Source of the DNA: Nodosilinea sp. E11
Lineage (GTDB): Bacteria; Cyanobacteriota; Cyanobacteriia; Phormidesmidales; Phormidesmidaceae
Direction: 5' to 3'
NCBI RefSeq assembly: GCF_032813545.1
Contig: NZ_CP136520.1
Location: forward strand, 1,358,001-1,422,000
DNA: 64,000 bases
In this document: one piece after another, positions 47,101 to 54,854 of the stretch
How positions within the stretch are numbered: the stretch's first letter is position 1
Layout: each line of letters starts with the position of its first letter
The notes under the pieces: generated by a model
Databases searched by the model: none
The model's input: the letters and a program-made list of their open reading frames with translations, nothing else
Told to the model about the DNA's origin: nothing
Position numbers and translations under genes: made by a program

Positions 47101-48126
47101 ATGTCCTCATCCATTGCCTCAGACAAGGATCCACAAGTGGCCGAAGCACAAACCCCAGCGGATGAGATTGTAACGCCCTGTGTTGTTAGCGTACCGTCAA
47201 CCTTGACCGTGGTTGAGGCAGTTGAGTTTGAACAGCAGGTAAAGCGCCAGAGCTCGAGCCAGCCAGCGCCTAAAACCATCGTCATCGACTTGAGTCAGAC
47301 TGGCTTTATTGACAGCAGCGGCCTAGGGGCCTTGGTAATCTGCTATCGCACTTGCCACGGCAAGGGCATCTCTATGGTGCTGCGGGGCGTTCAAGAGCAG
47401 GTACGTATGGTGCTAGCGCTGACCGACTTAGAACAGCTGTTCACCTTTGAGCCAGTGGCAGGCGCATCTGCCGAACCAGCTCCCCCGCCCGAAATGCGGT
47501 TTGTGGCTCTGACAACCCATCCTTCAGTGACCTCTCGGGGCAAGCGAGCGATGGATATTATCGGGGCAATCGTGGGGCTTTGCATTACTGCGGTGCTGGC
47601 GGTACCGATCATTGCGGCCATCAAGCTTGAAGACGGTGGCCCTATTTTCTTCAAACAAGTGCGCTGCTCGTGGATGGGCAAGAGGTTTGAAATCTGGAAG
47701 TTTCGCTCTATGGTGACCGACGCCGAAGCGCGTAAGGCCCAGGTTAAAAATGAAGTAGAAGGGCCGCTGTTTAAAAACGAAAACGATCCTCGCATTACCA
47801 AAGTAGGTCGGCTGCTGCGCCGCACTAGCTTAGACGAGCTGCCTCAATTTTGGAATGTGCTGAAGGGCGACATGAGCCTAGTAGGCACCCGCCCCCCTAC
47901 CCCAGATGAACTTGAACAGTACAAGGTGCCCGAGTGGCAGCGCCTTGATGTGAAGCCCGGCATGACCGGCGAGTGGCAGGTCAATGGTCGCTCCAGCGTG
48001 AAGAAGTTTGAAGACGTGATTCGCATGGACTTGGACTACCAGAAAAACTGGAGTCTGATGTACGACATTCAGCTGATTGTCAAGACTATTTTGGTGCTGT
48101 TTTCTAAGAAGGCAGGGGCGGCCTAG
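47101..48126 (+). CDS. STAS domain fused to a polyprenyl-phosphate sugar-1-phosphate transferase
   Basis: A 341-residue fusion. Residues ~28-118 form a STAS domain of the anti-sigma-antagonist type, with the phosphorylatable motif IDSSGLGAL (S72/S73). After a short Pro-rich linker, residues ~143-335 are a bacterial sugar transferase (WcaJ/PglC type). It has SRGKRAMDIIGAIVGL with a membrane re-entrant helix, KFRSMVTDAE, and the catalytic Asp-Glu dyad D245-E246 (LDELPQFWNVLKGDMSLVGTRP). It would load a sugar phosphate on undecaprenyl phosphate and so start a glycan chain. The STAS part suggests control by Ser phosphorylation or by binding a switch protein; this is inference. The N-terminal four-helix region of long WcaJ proteins is absent. 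Confidence 0.88.
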   Translation: MSSSIASDKDPQVAEAQTPADEIVTPCVVSVPSTLTVVEAVEFEQQVKRQSSSQPAPKTIVIDLSQTGFIDSSGLGALVICYRTCHGKGISMVLRGVQEQVRMVLALTDLEQLFTFEPVAGASAEPAPPPEMRFVALTTHPSVTSRGKRAMDIIGAIVGLCITAVLAVPIIAAIKLEDGGPIFFKQVRCSWMGKRFEIWKFRSMVTDAEARKAQVKNEVEGPLFKNENDPRITKVGRLLRRTSLDELPQFWNVLKGDMSLVGTRPPTPDELEQYKVPEWQRLDVKPGMTGEWQVNGRSSVKKFEDVIRMDLDYQKNWSLMYDIQLIVKTILVLFSKKAGAA

Positions 48127-48229
48127 GCCGTCAGCAAAGGGTTAAAGGAGGGTTGACTGTAGAATCTTGGTCTGACTTGGCCAGCCACGATACAGTGGTG
48201 GTATTGAGGTTGCGGGCACACCGAAAAAT

Positions 48230-49327
48230 ATGGGGGTTCAAGTTCTGGCGATCGCGGTTTGGCTAGGCAGCGTTGCCGTTTATGGAGCCGCCTTTTTCTT
48301 TCCGGAAGTTCATCGCCGCCACGATTTTTTTTGGAGTGGGGTCGGGGCGTTTTATGGCTTAGTGCTGTGGTTTACGGCAGCCCAAACCTCGCCCACCGAG
48401 CTGCTGGGCCATTGGGCCAGCGTTGTGCTGCTGGGCTGGCTGGGCTGGCAAACTCTGACCCTGCGCCGCAAGCGCACCCCGCTCGATCTGCAAACTCCCC
48501 TCACGGCAGACTCCTGGCCTACCTTTGGGCGGCAGCTCAAGCAGTCGGTGTTGACCCTGCTCAAAGCGACGCCCCTGGGACGCTGGCTGCCTGAGACAGA
48601 TACTGAGAGGCCGCCCGGCGATCCGGCGATCGCCGTCAGCGAAATTCGAGTCTCATCGCTCAAAGATGTGGACTATGAGTTTGTCGATGAGCTGACACCT
48701 CGCTCAGGCCGGGCTGCTCCAGCCACAATTCTCCCAGTCACTACTGCGCCCACCGATGCAGAGGTACCTGTATCTCCCGTACCACCGGTTAGGATAGCGC
48801 GATCGCCCCGCCCCTCCGCCCCCCAGACGGCTGCCAAGCCCAAACCTGCCCCTAGCGCTCCCCAACCAAAGTCCATTCCCATCGGCACTAGGCTGGCTGG
48901 CCTCAAAGCGTGGGTGGGAGAGGTGGTAAAAGCCAAGACAGCCCCCAAACCCAAGCGAGCGGTGATCGAAATTCCGCCCCGCCCCTCACCGCTGGGCCGC
49001 AAGAAACCTAAGCGGGAGACCATAGATATCCCGCCCCGCCCTTCGCCCCTAGATCGATCAAACAATCCGCCCGACAGAGAGGACGTTCCCCCTGCCGAAA
49101 CCGTGACGATTGTGGATGCGGCGGCAGTAGAGAGCGATGCCCCAGCGGCCCCCATGGCCCCAGATAACTCCCCCATGGAGAACAGCGCAGCCGTCTCACC
49201 CGATGCTCCGCAGACCGACAATACCCATGGTCCAGTCAAGGCTACGGACAATGCTACGGGCAATTCAGGAGGCAATCAGGCAGAGACCAATTGGGATGAT
49301 GACGAGACCAACTGGCTCGATGACTGA
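48230..49327 (+). CDS. Ycf66 family protein
   Basis: A 365-residue protein. The N-terminal ~90 residues are the Ycf66 core: helices LAIAVWLGSVAVYGAAFFFPEVHRRHDFFWSG, then FYGLVLWFTAA, HWASVVLLGWLGWQTLTLRR and TPLDLQTPL. The rest is disordered and Pro/Ala/Lys-rich, with two near-copies of the motif (V/T)I(E/D)IPPRPSPL. The end is acidic (WDDDETNWLDD). Ycf66 is conserved in cyanobacteria and some plastids with no settled function. It is probably a thylakoid or plasma-membrane protein. Confidence 0.88.
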   Translation: MGVQVLAIAVWLGSVAVYGAAFFFPEVHRRHDFFWSGVGAFYGLVLWFTAAQTSPTELLGHWASVVLLGWLGWQTLTLRRKRTPLDLQTPLTADSWPTFGRQLKQSVLTLLKATPLGRWLPETDTERPPGDPAIAVSEIRVSSLKDVDYEFVDELTPRSGRAAPATILPVTTAPTDAEVPVSPVPPVRIARSPRPSAPQTAAKPKPAPSAPQPKSIPIGTRLAGLKAWVGEVVKAKTAPKPKRAVIEIPPRPSPLGRKKPKRETIDIPPRPSPLDRSNNPPDREDVPPAETVTIVDAAAVESDAPAAPMAPDNSPMENSAAVSPDAPQTDNTHGPVKATDNATGNSGGNQAETNWDDDETNWLDD

Positions 49328-49499
49328 GGTCAAGCCTGCGGCTTAGCCTCCAACCGCAATCTCCCCTCCCCTGCTGCAATTGCCCGCAACCTGACCTAAT
49401 GTAGAGGAATGATCGCTTAGAGACGGCCTACCGGAGATGTTCCCAGGGCCAAATCTGCGATAATGACGCGAACTATCCTTCACCCTCTGACCTCAGGCT

Positions 49500-52382
49500 G
49501 TGACAGACCCTAAAAGCTACAAAGATACCGTTCTGCTGCCCCAGACCAGCTTTGACATGCGGGCCAACGCCACCAAGCGGGAGCCCGAAATTCAAGCCTT
49601 TTGGGCCGAGAACAAAATCTACGAGACCCTGTCGACCAGCAACCCCGGCGAGGTGTTTGTGCTGCACGATGGGCCTCCCTACGCCAACGGCGACCTGCAC
49701 ATTGGCCACGCCCTCAACAAAATTTTGAAGGATACGATCAACAAGTACCAGTTGCTCAAGGGCCGCAAGGTACGCTACGTGCCCGGATGGGACTGTCACG
49801 GTTTGCCGATTGAGCTAAAGGTGCTCCAGGCTATGGATGCCGAGGCGCGGGCCAACTTGACGCCCATCAAGCTGCGCTACAAGGCCAAGGCCTTTGCCCT
49901 CAAGGCCGTCGATCGTCAGCGAGAGAGCTTCAAGCGCTACGGCGTCTGGGGCGATTGGGACCATCCCTACCTGACCCTGCGGCCAGAGTACGAGGCGGCT
50001 CAGATCGAGGTGTTTGGCCAGATGTACCTCAAAGGCTACATCTACCGTGGCCTCAAGTCGGTACACTGGAGCCCCAGTTCCCAAACGGCGCTGGCCGAGG
50101 CCGAACTGGAGTATCCCGAGGGCCACACCTCTCCCAGTATCTATGCAGCTTTCCAGATGGTGAGCGCGTCGCCGGAAGCTCAGACGGCCCTGGAGCCTTA
50201 CCTAAGCGAGCTGGGCGTGGCGATCTGGACCACGACTCCCTGGACGATTCCGGCCAACCTGGGGGTGGCAGTCAATGCCGAGCTGACCTATGCCGTGGTG
50301 GAGGTGGCCTCGGGGACACCGTTTAAGTATTTGATCATCGCCAAGGATCTCTGCGATCGCATGGCCCAAGTACTCGGTTCCGAACTCACCCTCAAAGCCG
50401 AAATCAAAGGGGCAGCGCTGGAGCATTCTACCTACCGTCACCCCCTGTTCGATCGCACCAGCCCGATTTTGATCGGCGGCGACTACGTGACCACCGAGTC
50501 GGGTACGGGCCTGGTGCACACCGCCCCCGGCCACGGCGACGAAGACTTTAAGGTGGGGCAGCGCTACGGCCTGCCGGTGCTCTGCCCCGTGGACGAGAAG
50601 GGCGATATGACCGAGGAGGCTGGCCCCTTTGAGGGCTTGAACGTGCTCAAAGATGCCAACCCGGCAGTGATCGAAGCGCTGAAAAAAGCCGGGTCACTGC
50701 TCAAGCACGAGCCCTACGTGCACAAGTACCCCTACGACTGGCGCACCAAGCAGCCCACCATCTATCGCGCCACTGAGCAGTGGTTTGCCTCGGTGGAGGG
50801 TTTCCGCGACGAAGCCCTGAAGGCGATCCAGTCGGTACAGTGGATTCCGGCTACGGGCGAAAACCGGATTACGGCTATGGTGGGCGATCGCTCCGACTGG
50901 TGTATCTCGCGCCAGCGCACCTGGGGGATGCCAATCCCCGTGTTCTACGACACCGAGACCGGCGAACCGCTGCTGAACGAAGACACCCTGGCCCACATCA
51001 AGGCGCTGTTTGCCGAAAAAGGGTCTGACGCCTGGTGGGAGCTGAGCGAGGCCGATCTGCTGCCCGAGGCCTACCGCGACAATGGCCGCACCTACCGCAA
51101 GGGCACCGACACCATGGATGTGTGGTTTGACTCAGGGTCTTCCTGGGCGGCGGTGGTGCAGCAGCGCGGCGAACTAGACTACCCCGTCGATATGTACCTA
51201 GAGGGCTCTGACCAGCACCGAGGCTGGTTCCAGAGCAGCCTGCTGACCAGCGTGGCGGTGAATGGCCATGCCCCCTACAAAACGGTGCTCACCCACGGCT
51301 TTACCCTCGATGAGCAGGGTCGCAAAATGAGCAAGTCGGTGGGCAACGTGGTCGATCCGGCGATTGTGATCAACGGCGGCAAAAACCAAAAGACTGAGCC
51401 GCCCTACGGGGCCGACGTGCTGCGGCTGTGGGTGTCGTCGGTAGACTATTCCACCGATGTGCCCCTAGGCGGTAACATTCTCAAGCAAATGGCCGATGTG
51501 TACCGCAAAATTCGCAACACGGCGCGGTTTTTGCTGGGCAACCTCGACGACTTCGACCCGGCCAAAGATGCGGTTCCCTACGATCAGCTGCCTGAGCTCG
51601 ACCGCTACATGCTGCACCGCATGACCGAGGTATTTGCCGACATTACCGACGCCTTCGAGACCTACCAGTTCTTCCGGTTCTTCCAAACGGTGCAGAATTT
51701 CTGCGCGGTGGATCTGTCGAACTTTTACCTGGATGTTGCGAAGGATCGGCTTTACATCAGCGCGGCGGATTCCCAGCGGCGGCGGAGCTGTCAGACGGTG
51801 CTGGCGATCGCGATCGAAGCCCTGGCCCGCTCCATCGCCCCGGTGCTCTCCCACATGGCCGAAGACATCTGGCAAAACCTGCCCTACCCCACCGCCCACA
51901 AGTCGGTATTCGAGGCGGGCTGGGTAACACTCGATGCCCAGTGGCAACAGCCGGAGCTGGCCGAAACCTGGAGCCAGATCCGCACCGTGCGCCAAGAGGT
52001 CAACAAAGTCCTCGAACAAGCCCGCACGGCAAAGGATATCGGCTCCTCCCTGGAGGCAAAGGCGCTGATCTACGTGGCCGATGCCGAACTGCGCGGGAAG
52101 CTAGCGGCGATGAATCCTGAGGATGCGACCACCCCCAGCGGCAACCATGTGGACGAACTGCGCTATCTGTTCCTGGTGTCGCAGGTGGAGGTGCTGGAGT
52201 CTCCTGAGGCACTGGCTGGGGTTAAGTGCAGTAGTGAATCCGACGCGCTGGGCATTGGCGTAGTGGATGCGGAGGGCCAAAAGTGCGATCGCTGCTGGAA
52301 CTACTCGACCCACGTAGGGGAGAGTGCCGAAGATCCGACCATTTGCGATCGCTGCGTTGAGGCCCTGGCCGGTACGTTCTAG
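49500..52382 (+). CDS. ileS: Isoleucyl-tRNA synthetase
   Basis: A 960-residue class I aminoacyl-tRNA synthetase that charges tRNA-Ile. The nucleotide-binding motifs are HIGH (67-70, in GDLHIGHALNK) and KMSKS (609-613). An editing (CP1) domain lies between them, with TTPWTIPANLG and HTAPGHGDEDF. The C-terminal zinc site uses C929, C932, C949 and C952 (CDRCWNYS, CDRC). This is the bacterial IleS form. The start is GTG. It is convergent with the hybrid kinase gene and has no operon partner. Confidence 0.97.
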   Translation: MTDPKSYKDTVLLPQTSFDMRANATKREPEIQAFWAENKIYETLSTSNPGEVFVLHDGPPYANGDLHIGHALNKILKDTINKYQLLKGRKVRYVPGWDCHGLPIELKVLQAMDAEARANLTPIKLRYKAKAFALKAVDRQRESFKRYGVWGDWDHPYLTLRPEYEAAQIEVFGQMYLKGYIYRGLKSVHWSPSSQTALAEAELEYPEGHTSPSIYAAFQMVSASPEAQTALEPYLSELGVAIWTTTPWTIPANLGVAVNAELTYAVVEVASGTPFKYLIIAKDLCDRMAQVLGSELTLKAEIKGAALEHSTYRHPLFDRTSPILIGGDYVTTESGTGLVHTAPGHGDEDFKVGQRYGLPVLCPVDEKGDMTEEAGPFEGLNVLKDANPAVIEALKKAGSLLKHEPYVHKYPYDWRTKQPTIYRATEQWFASVEGFRDEALKAIQSVQWIPATGENRITAMVGDRSDWCISRQRTWGMPIPVFYDTETGEPLLNEDTLAHIKALFAEKGSDAWWELSEADLLPEAYRDNGRTYRKGTDTMDVWFDSGSSWAAVVQQRGELDYPVDMYLEGSDQHRGWFQSSLLTSVAVNGHAPYKTVLTHGFTLDEQGRKMSKSVGNVVDPAIVINGGKNQKTEPPYGADVLRLWVSSVDYSTDVPLGGNILKQMADVYRKIRNTARFLLGNLDDFDPAKDAVPYDQLPELDRYMLHRMTEVFADITDAFETYQFFRFFQTVQNFCAVDLSNFYLDVAKDRLYISAADSQRRRSCQTVLAIAIEALARSIAPVLSHMAEDIWQNLPYPTAHKSVFEAGWVTLDAQWQQPELAETWSQIRTVRQEVNKVLEQARTAKDIGSSLEAKALIYVADAELRGKLAAMNPEDATTPSGNHVDELRYLFLVSQVEVLESPEALAGVKCSSESDALGIGVVDAEGQKCDRCWNYSTHVGESAEDPTICDRCVEALAGTF

Positions 52383-52401
52383 TTCCGTCGGGCTAGCCCC
52401 T

Positions 52402-54396
52402 TCAGGCACCGGGCTGAATGCGCTGTAGCAGCTCTTGGTGGGTGAAGGGCTTTGGCAAGAAACTCTCAAAGCCCTGCTGCTCGGCCTTAGCAACCGCCTC
52501 GGTGGAATTGAGGCCGCTCATGGCAACCACCCGCAGGCCAGGATTGATGGACTTCAGCAGCGGAATGGCCGTCAGGCCATCCATGGTGGGCATCATCAGA
52601 TCCATCAGCACGGTGTGGATGGTGGTGGGGTGCGCACTCAGCAGGGCGATCGCCGCTTGGCCACCATCGGCCACCATCACCCGATAGTTGTGCAGCTCTA
52701 ACACCGTACGCACTACCTCACAGACAGCGGGTTCGTCATCGACAACCAACACAGTTGTCTGATGGCCATCGAGCAGGGTCAGGGGGGCGTCGGCTTCTGC
52801 ACTGGGTTCGAAGCTGGCCCGCAGATACACCTGGAACTGGCTACCCTGGCCCACCTGACTCTGGACATCGACAAAGCCACCGTGGCTTTCTACAATGCCC
52901 AGCACTGCCGACAGCCCCAGGCCTGTCCCCTGGCCAAAGGCTTTGGTGGTAAAGAAGGGGTCAAAAATTTGGTTGAGCACCGCTGGACCCATGCCAGTGC
53001 CAGTATCAGCGATGGTCACTCTGATGTAAGGACCAGGCTGGGCTTGAAAATATCGCTGGGCCGAGGCCGGATCGAGGGTCAGGTTCTCGGCGGTCAGGCG
53101 CAGCGTACCCCCAGCAGGCATGGCGTCGCGGGCGTTGACACAGAGGTTCATAAACACCTGATGCAGCTGGGTGGGGTCGCCCCAGACCGACCAAAGGCTG
53201 TCTGGCACCTCGGTGTAAATATCGATGGATTTGGGCAGGGTCTGCTGCACCAGCTTGCGAATATCCCCCAGCAAATGGTTGACCTGGAGGGCAAAGCGCT
53301 TGCCCTCAACCCCCCGCGTGAAGGCGAGAATCTGCTTGACTAAGTCGGCTCCCCGTTGGGCGCTGGCTTCTAAAATGTCCAGCTTGCCCTGCATCCAAGG
53401 ATCGATGGTTTTGAGCTTGAGCGGCAGCAGCTGCACCACCAGCAAAATCGGCGTCAAAATGTTGTTGAGGTCGTGGGCAATGCCGCTGGCCAGGGTGCCC
53501 AGGCTCTCTAGCCGCTGCGATCGCAAGAACTGCGTCTCTAGCTGCTTTTTATCGGTGATGTCCATATGAATGCCCAGCAGGCGTTCGCTATGGGTCTCGA
53601 GATCGCAGATCAAGCTGCTGTTGATGGTCAGCCAGTGCACCCGATCGCCCACCAAAATACGAAACTCGGTGTTGAGCCCCTGGCCCTGCTGGAGAGCCTG
53701 CCTCAGCTCCTGAACGACCCGTTCTGTGTCGTCTGGGTGCATGGGCCAGGGCCAGCTGGCGCTAAAGCTGGCCATCATGTCAGCCAGGGGCCAGGGCATG
53801 TCTGGCGCTGACCTTGAGGCATGCAACGGCTGGGCAGGCGCATCGACACACCATTCAAAGGTGCCAATGCTGGCCGCATTTTGGGCCAGGGTCAGCCGTT
53901 CCTGAATGCGCTGGCGCTGCTCAATCTCCTGGCGCAGGTGGCGGTTGGCCGCCTCCAGCTCGGCGGTACGGGCCTGCACCCGGTCTTCTAAGATTTCGTT
54001 GGCATCTCGCAGGGCCTCTTCGGCCCGCTGCCGCTCGATCGCATAAAACAGCGATCGCACTAGCACCTCCTGTTGGAGCGATCGCTTCATCAAGTAGTCT
54101 TGGGCACCGTGGCGCACGGCGGCCACCGCCAGCTCATCATCGTTGGTGTTGGTCAGCACCACTACCGGCAAGTGGGGGGCCGTTTGCAGCAGCACATCCA
54201 GCGAATCGAGGCCGGTACTGTCGGGCAGAGTGAGATCGAGCAATGCGATGTCAAAGCTGTCTTGATCCAGCCAGGCGATCGCCTCCCCCAGGCGCTTAGC
54301 GTGGCTGAGCAGGAAGCGACTGCGGGGTGACCCCTTTAGCACCTCCTGCAAAAACCGGGCCTCGGCCAGGTCGTCTTCAATCAAAAGCACGCGCAC
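52402..54396 (-). CDS. Hybrid sensor histidine kinase with receiver domains at both ends
   Basis: A 664-residue protein if started at the GTG 11 nt after the rcp1 stop, giving the typical VRVLLIEDD beginning. A TTG at 54447 inside rcp1 would add 17 residues and has GAGG upstream. Domains: receiver 1 (~1-115, phosphoacceptor in ALLDLTLPD, Lys in YLMKRS), a coiled coil and PAS domain (~175-285), and HisKA (GIAHDLNNILTP). An HATPase follows with FMNLCVNARDAMP, IADTGTGMG and GQGTGLGLS. Receiver 2 is at the C-terminus (VLVVDDEP, TVLMDLMMPTMDG, LPKPF). The HDLNN type is NtrB-like. It follows rcp1 so closely that it is probably the next step of phytochrome signalling. Confidence 0.88.
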   Translation of the reverse strand: MRVLLIEDDLAEARFLQEVLKGSPRSRFLLSHAKRLGEAIAWLDQDSFDIALLDLTLPDSTGLDSLDVLLQTAPHLPVVVLTNTNDDELAVAAVRHGAQDYLMKRSLQQEVLVRSLFYAIERQRAEEALRDANEILEDRVQARTAELEAANRHLRQEIEQRQRIQERLTLAQNAASIGTFEWCVDAPAQPLHASRSAPDMPWPLADMMASFSASWPWPMHPDDTERVVQELRQALQQGQGLNTEFRILVGDRVHWLTINSSLICDLETHSERLLGIHMDITDKKQLETQFLRSQRLESLGTLASGIAHDLNNILTPILLVVQLLPLKLKTIDPWMQGKLDILEASAQRGADLVKQILAFTRGVEGKRFALQVNHLLGDIRKLVQQTLPKSIDIYTEVPDSLWSVWGDPTQLHQVFMNLCVNARDAMPAGGTLRLTAENLTLDPASAQRYFQAQPGPYIRVTIADTGTGMGPAVLNQIFDPFFTTKAFGQGTGLGLSAVLGIVESHGGFVDVQSQVGQGSQFQVYLRASFEPSAEADAPLTLLDGHQTTVLVVDDEPAVCEVVRTVLELHNYRVMVADGGQAAIALLSAHPTTIHTVLMDLMMPTMDGLTAIPLLKSINPGLRVVAMSGLNSTEAVAKAEQQGFESFLPKPFTHQELLQRIQPGA

Positions 54397-54407
54397 CGCC
54401 CCTGGGC

Positions 54408-54854
54408 TTAGGGGGTAGGCGAGGGCAGCGTCGCTGTTTCTAGCCAAAATGCCTCAATTCCTTGCACAATTTTGAACAGCTGGGCCAAGTTCCGCGATTT
54501 TGAGATGTAGCAGTTGACGTGCAGGTCATAGCTCTTACCGATGTCGTCCTCGTTTCGCGAGGTAGTCAGCACAATGATCGGAATGTGCTTCAGCGCCTCG
54601 TTGGCTTTGATCTCCGCTAGCACCTCACGCCCATCCTTTTTGGGCAAATTTAGGTCAAGCAAAATCAGGTCAGGGAGAGTGGCCGACGCAAACTCCCCCT
54701 GGTGCTGTAGGTAGGCCATCGCCTCCATGCCGTCCCGGGCGATCACAATCTCGCACGGGGCGGCGGTGCTCTTAAGGGCCTCCTGAATCAGCCGAATATC
54801 GCCGCGATTATCCTCGACTAAAAAGATAGTTTTGGGCCTTGCGTCCGTTGCCAT
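54408..54854 (-). CDS. rcp1: Phytochrome response regulator Rcp1
   Basis: A 148-residue stand-alone receiver. Start MATDARPKTIFLVEDNRGDI; phosphoacceptor in LPDLILLDLNLPKKDG; conserved Thr in VLTTS; and Lys in NCYISKSRN. The family partner of Cph1 in Synechocystis is Rcp1, which it closely resembles in length and in the C-terminal helix FKIVQGIEAFWLETATLP used for dimerisation. The chosen ATG lies inside the end of cph1, so the coding regions overlap by 47 nt. Phosphotransfer from Cph1 is expected. Where the signal goes next is not known, but the adjacent hybrid kinase is a candidate. Confidence 0.93.
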   Translation of the reverse strand: MATDARPKTIFLVEDNRGDIRLIQEALKSTAAPCEIVIARDGMEAMAYLQHQGEFASATLPDLILLDLNLPKKDGREVLAEIKANEALKHIPIIVLTTSRNEDDIGKSYDLHVNCYISKSRNLAQLFKIVQGIEAFWLETATLPSPTP

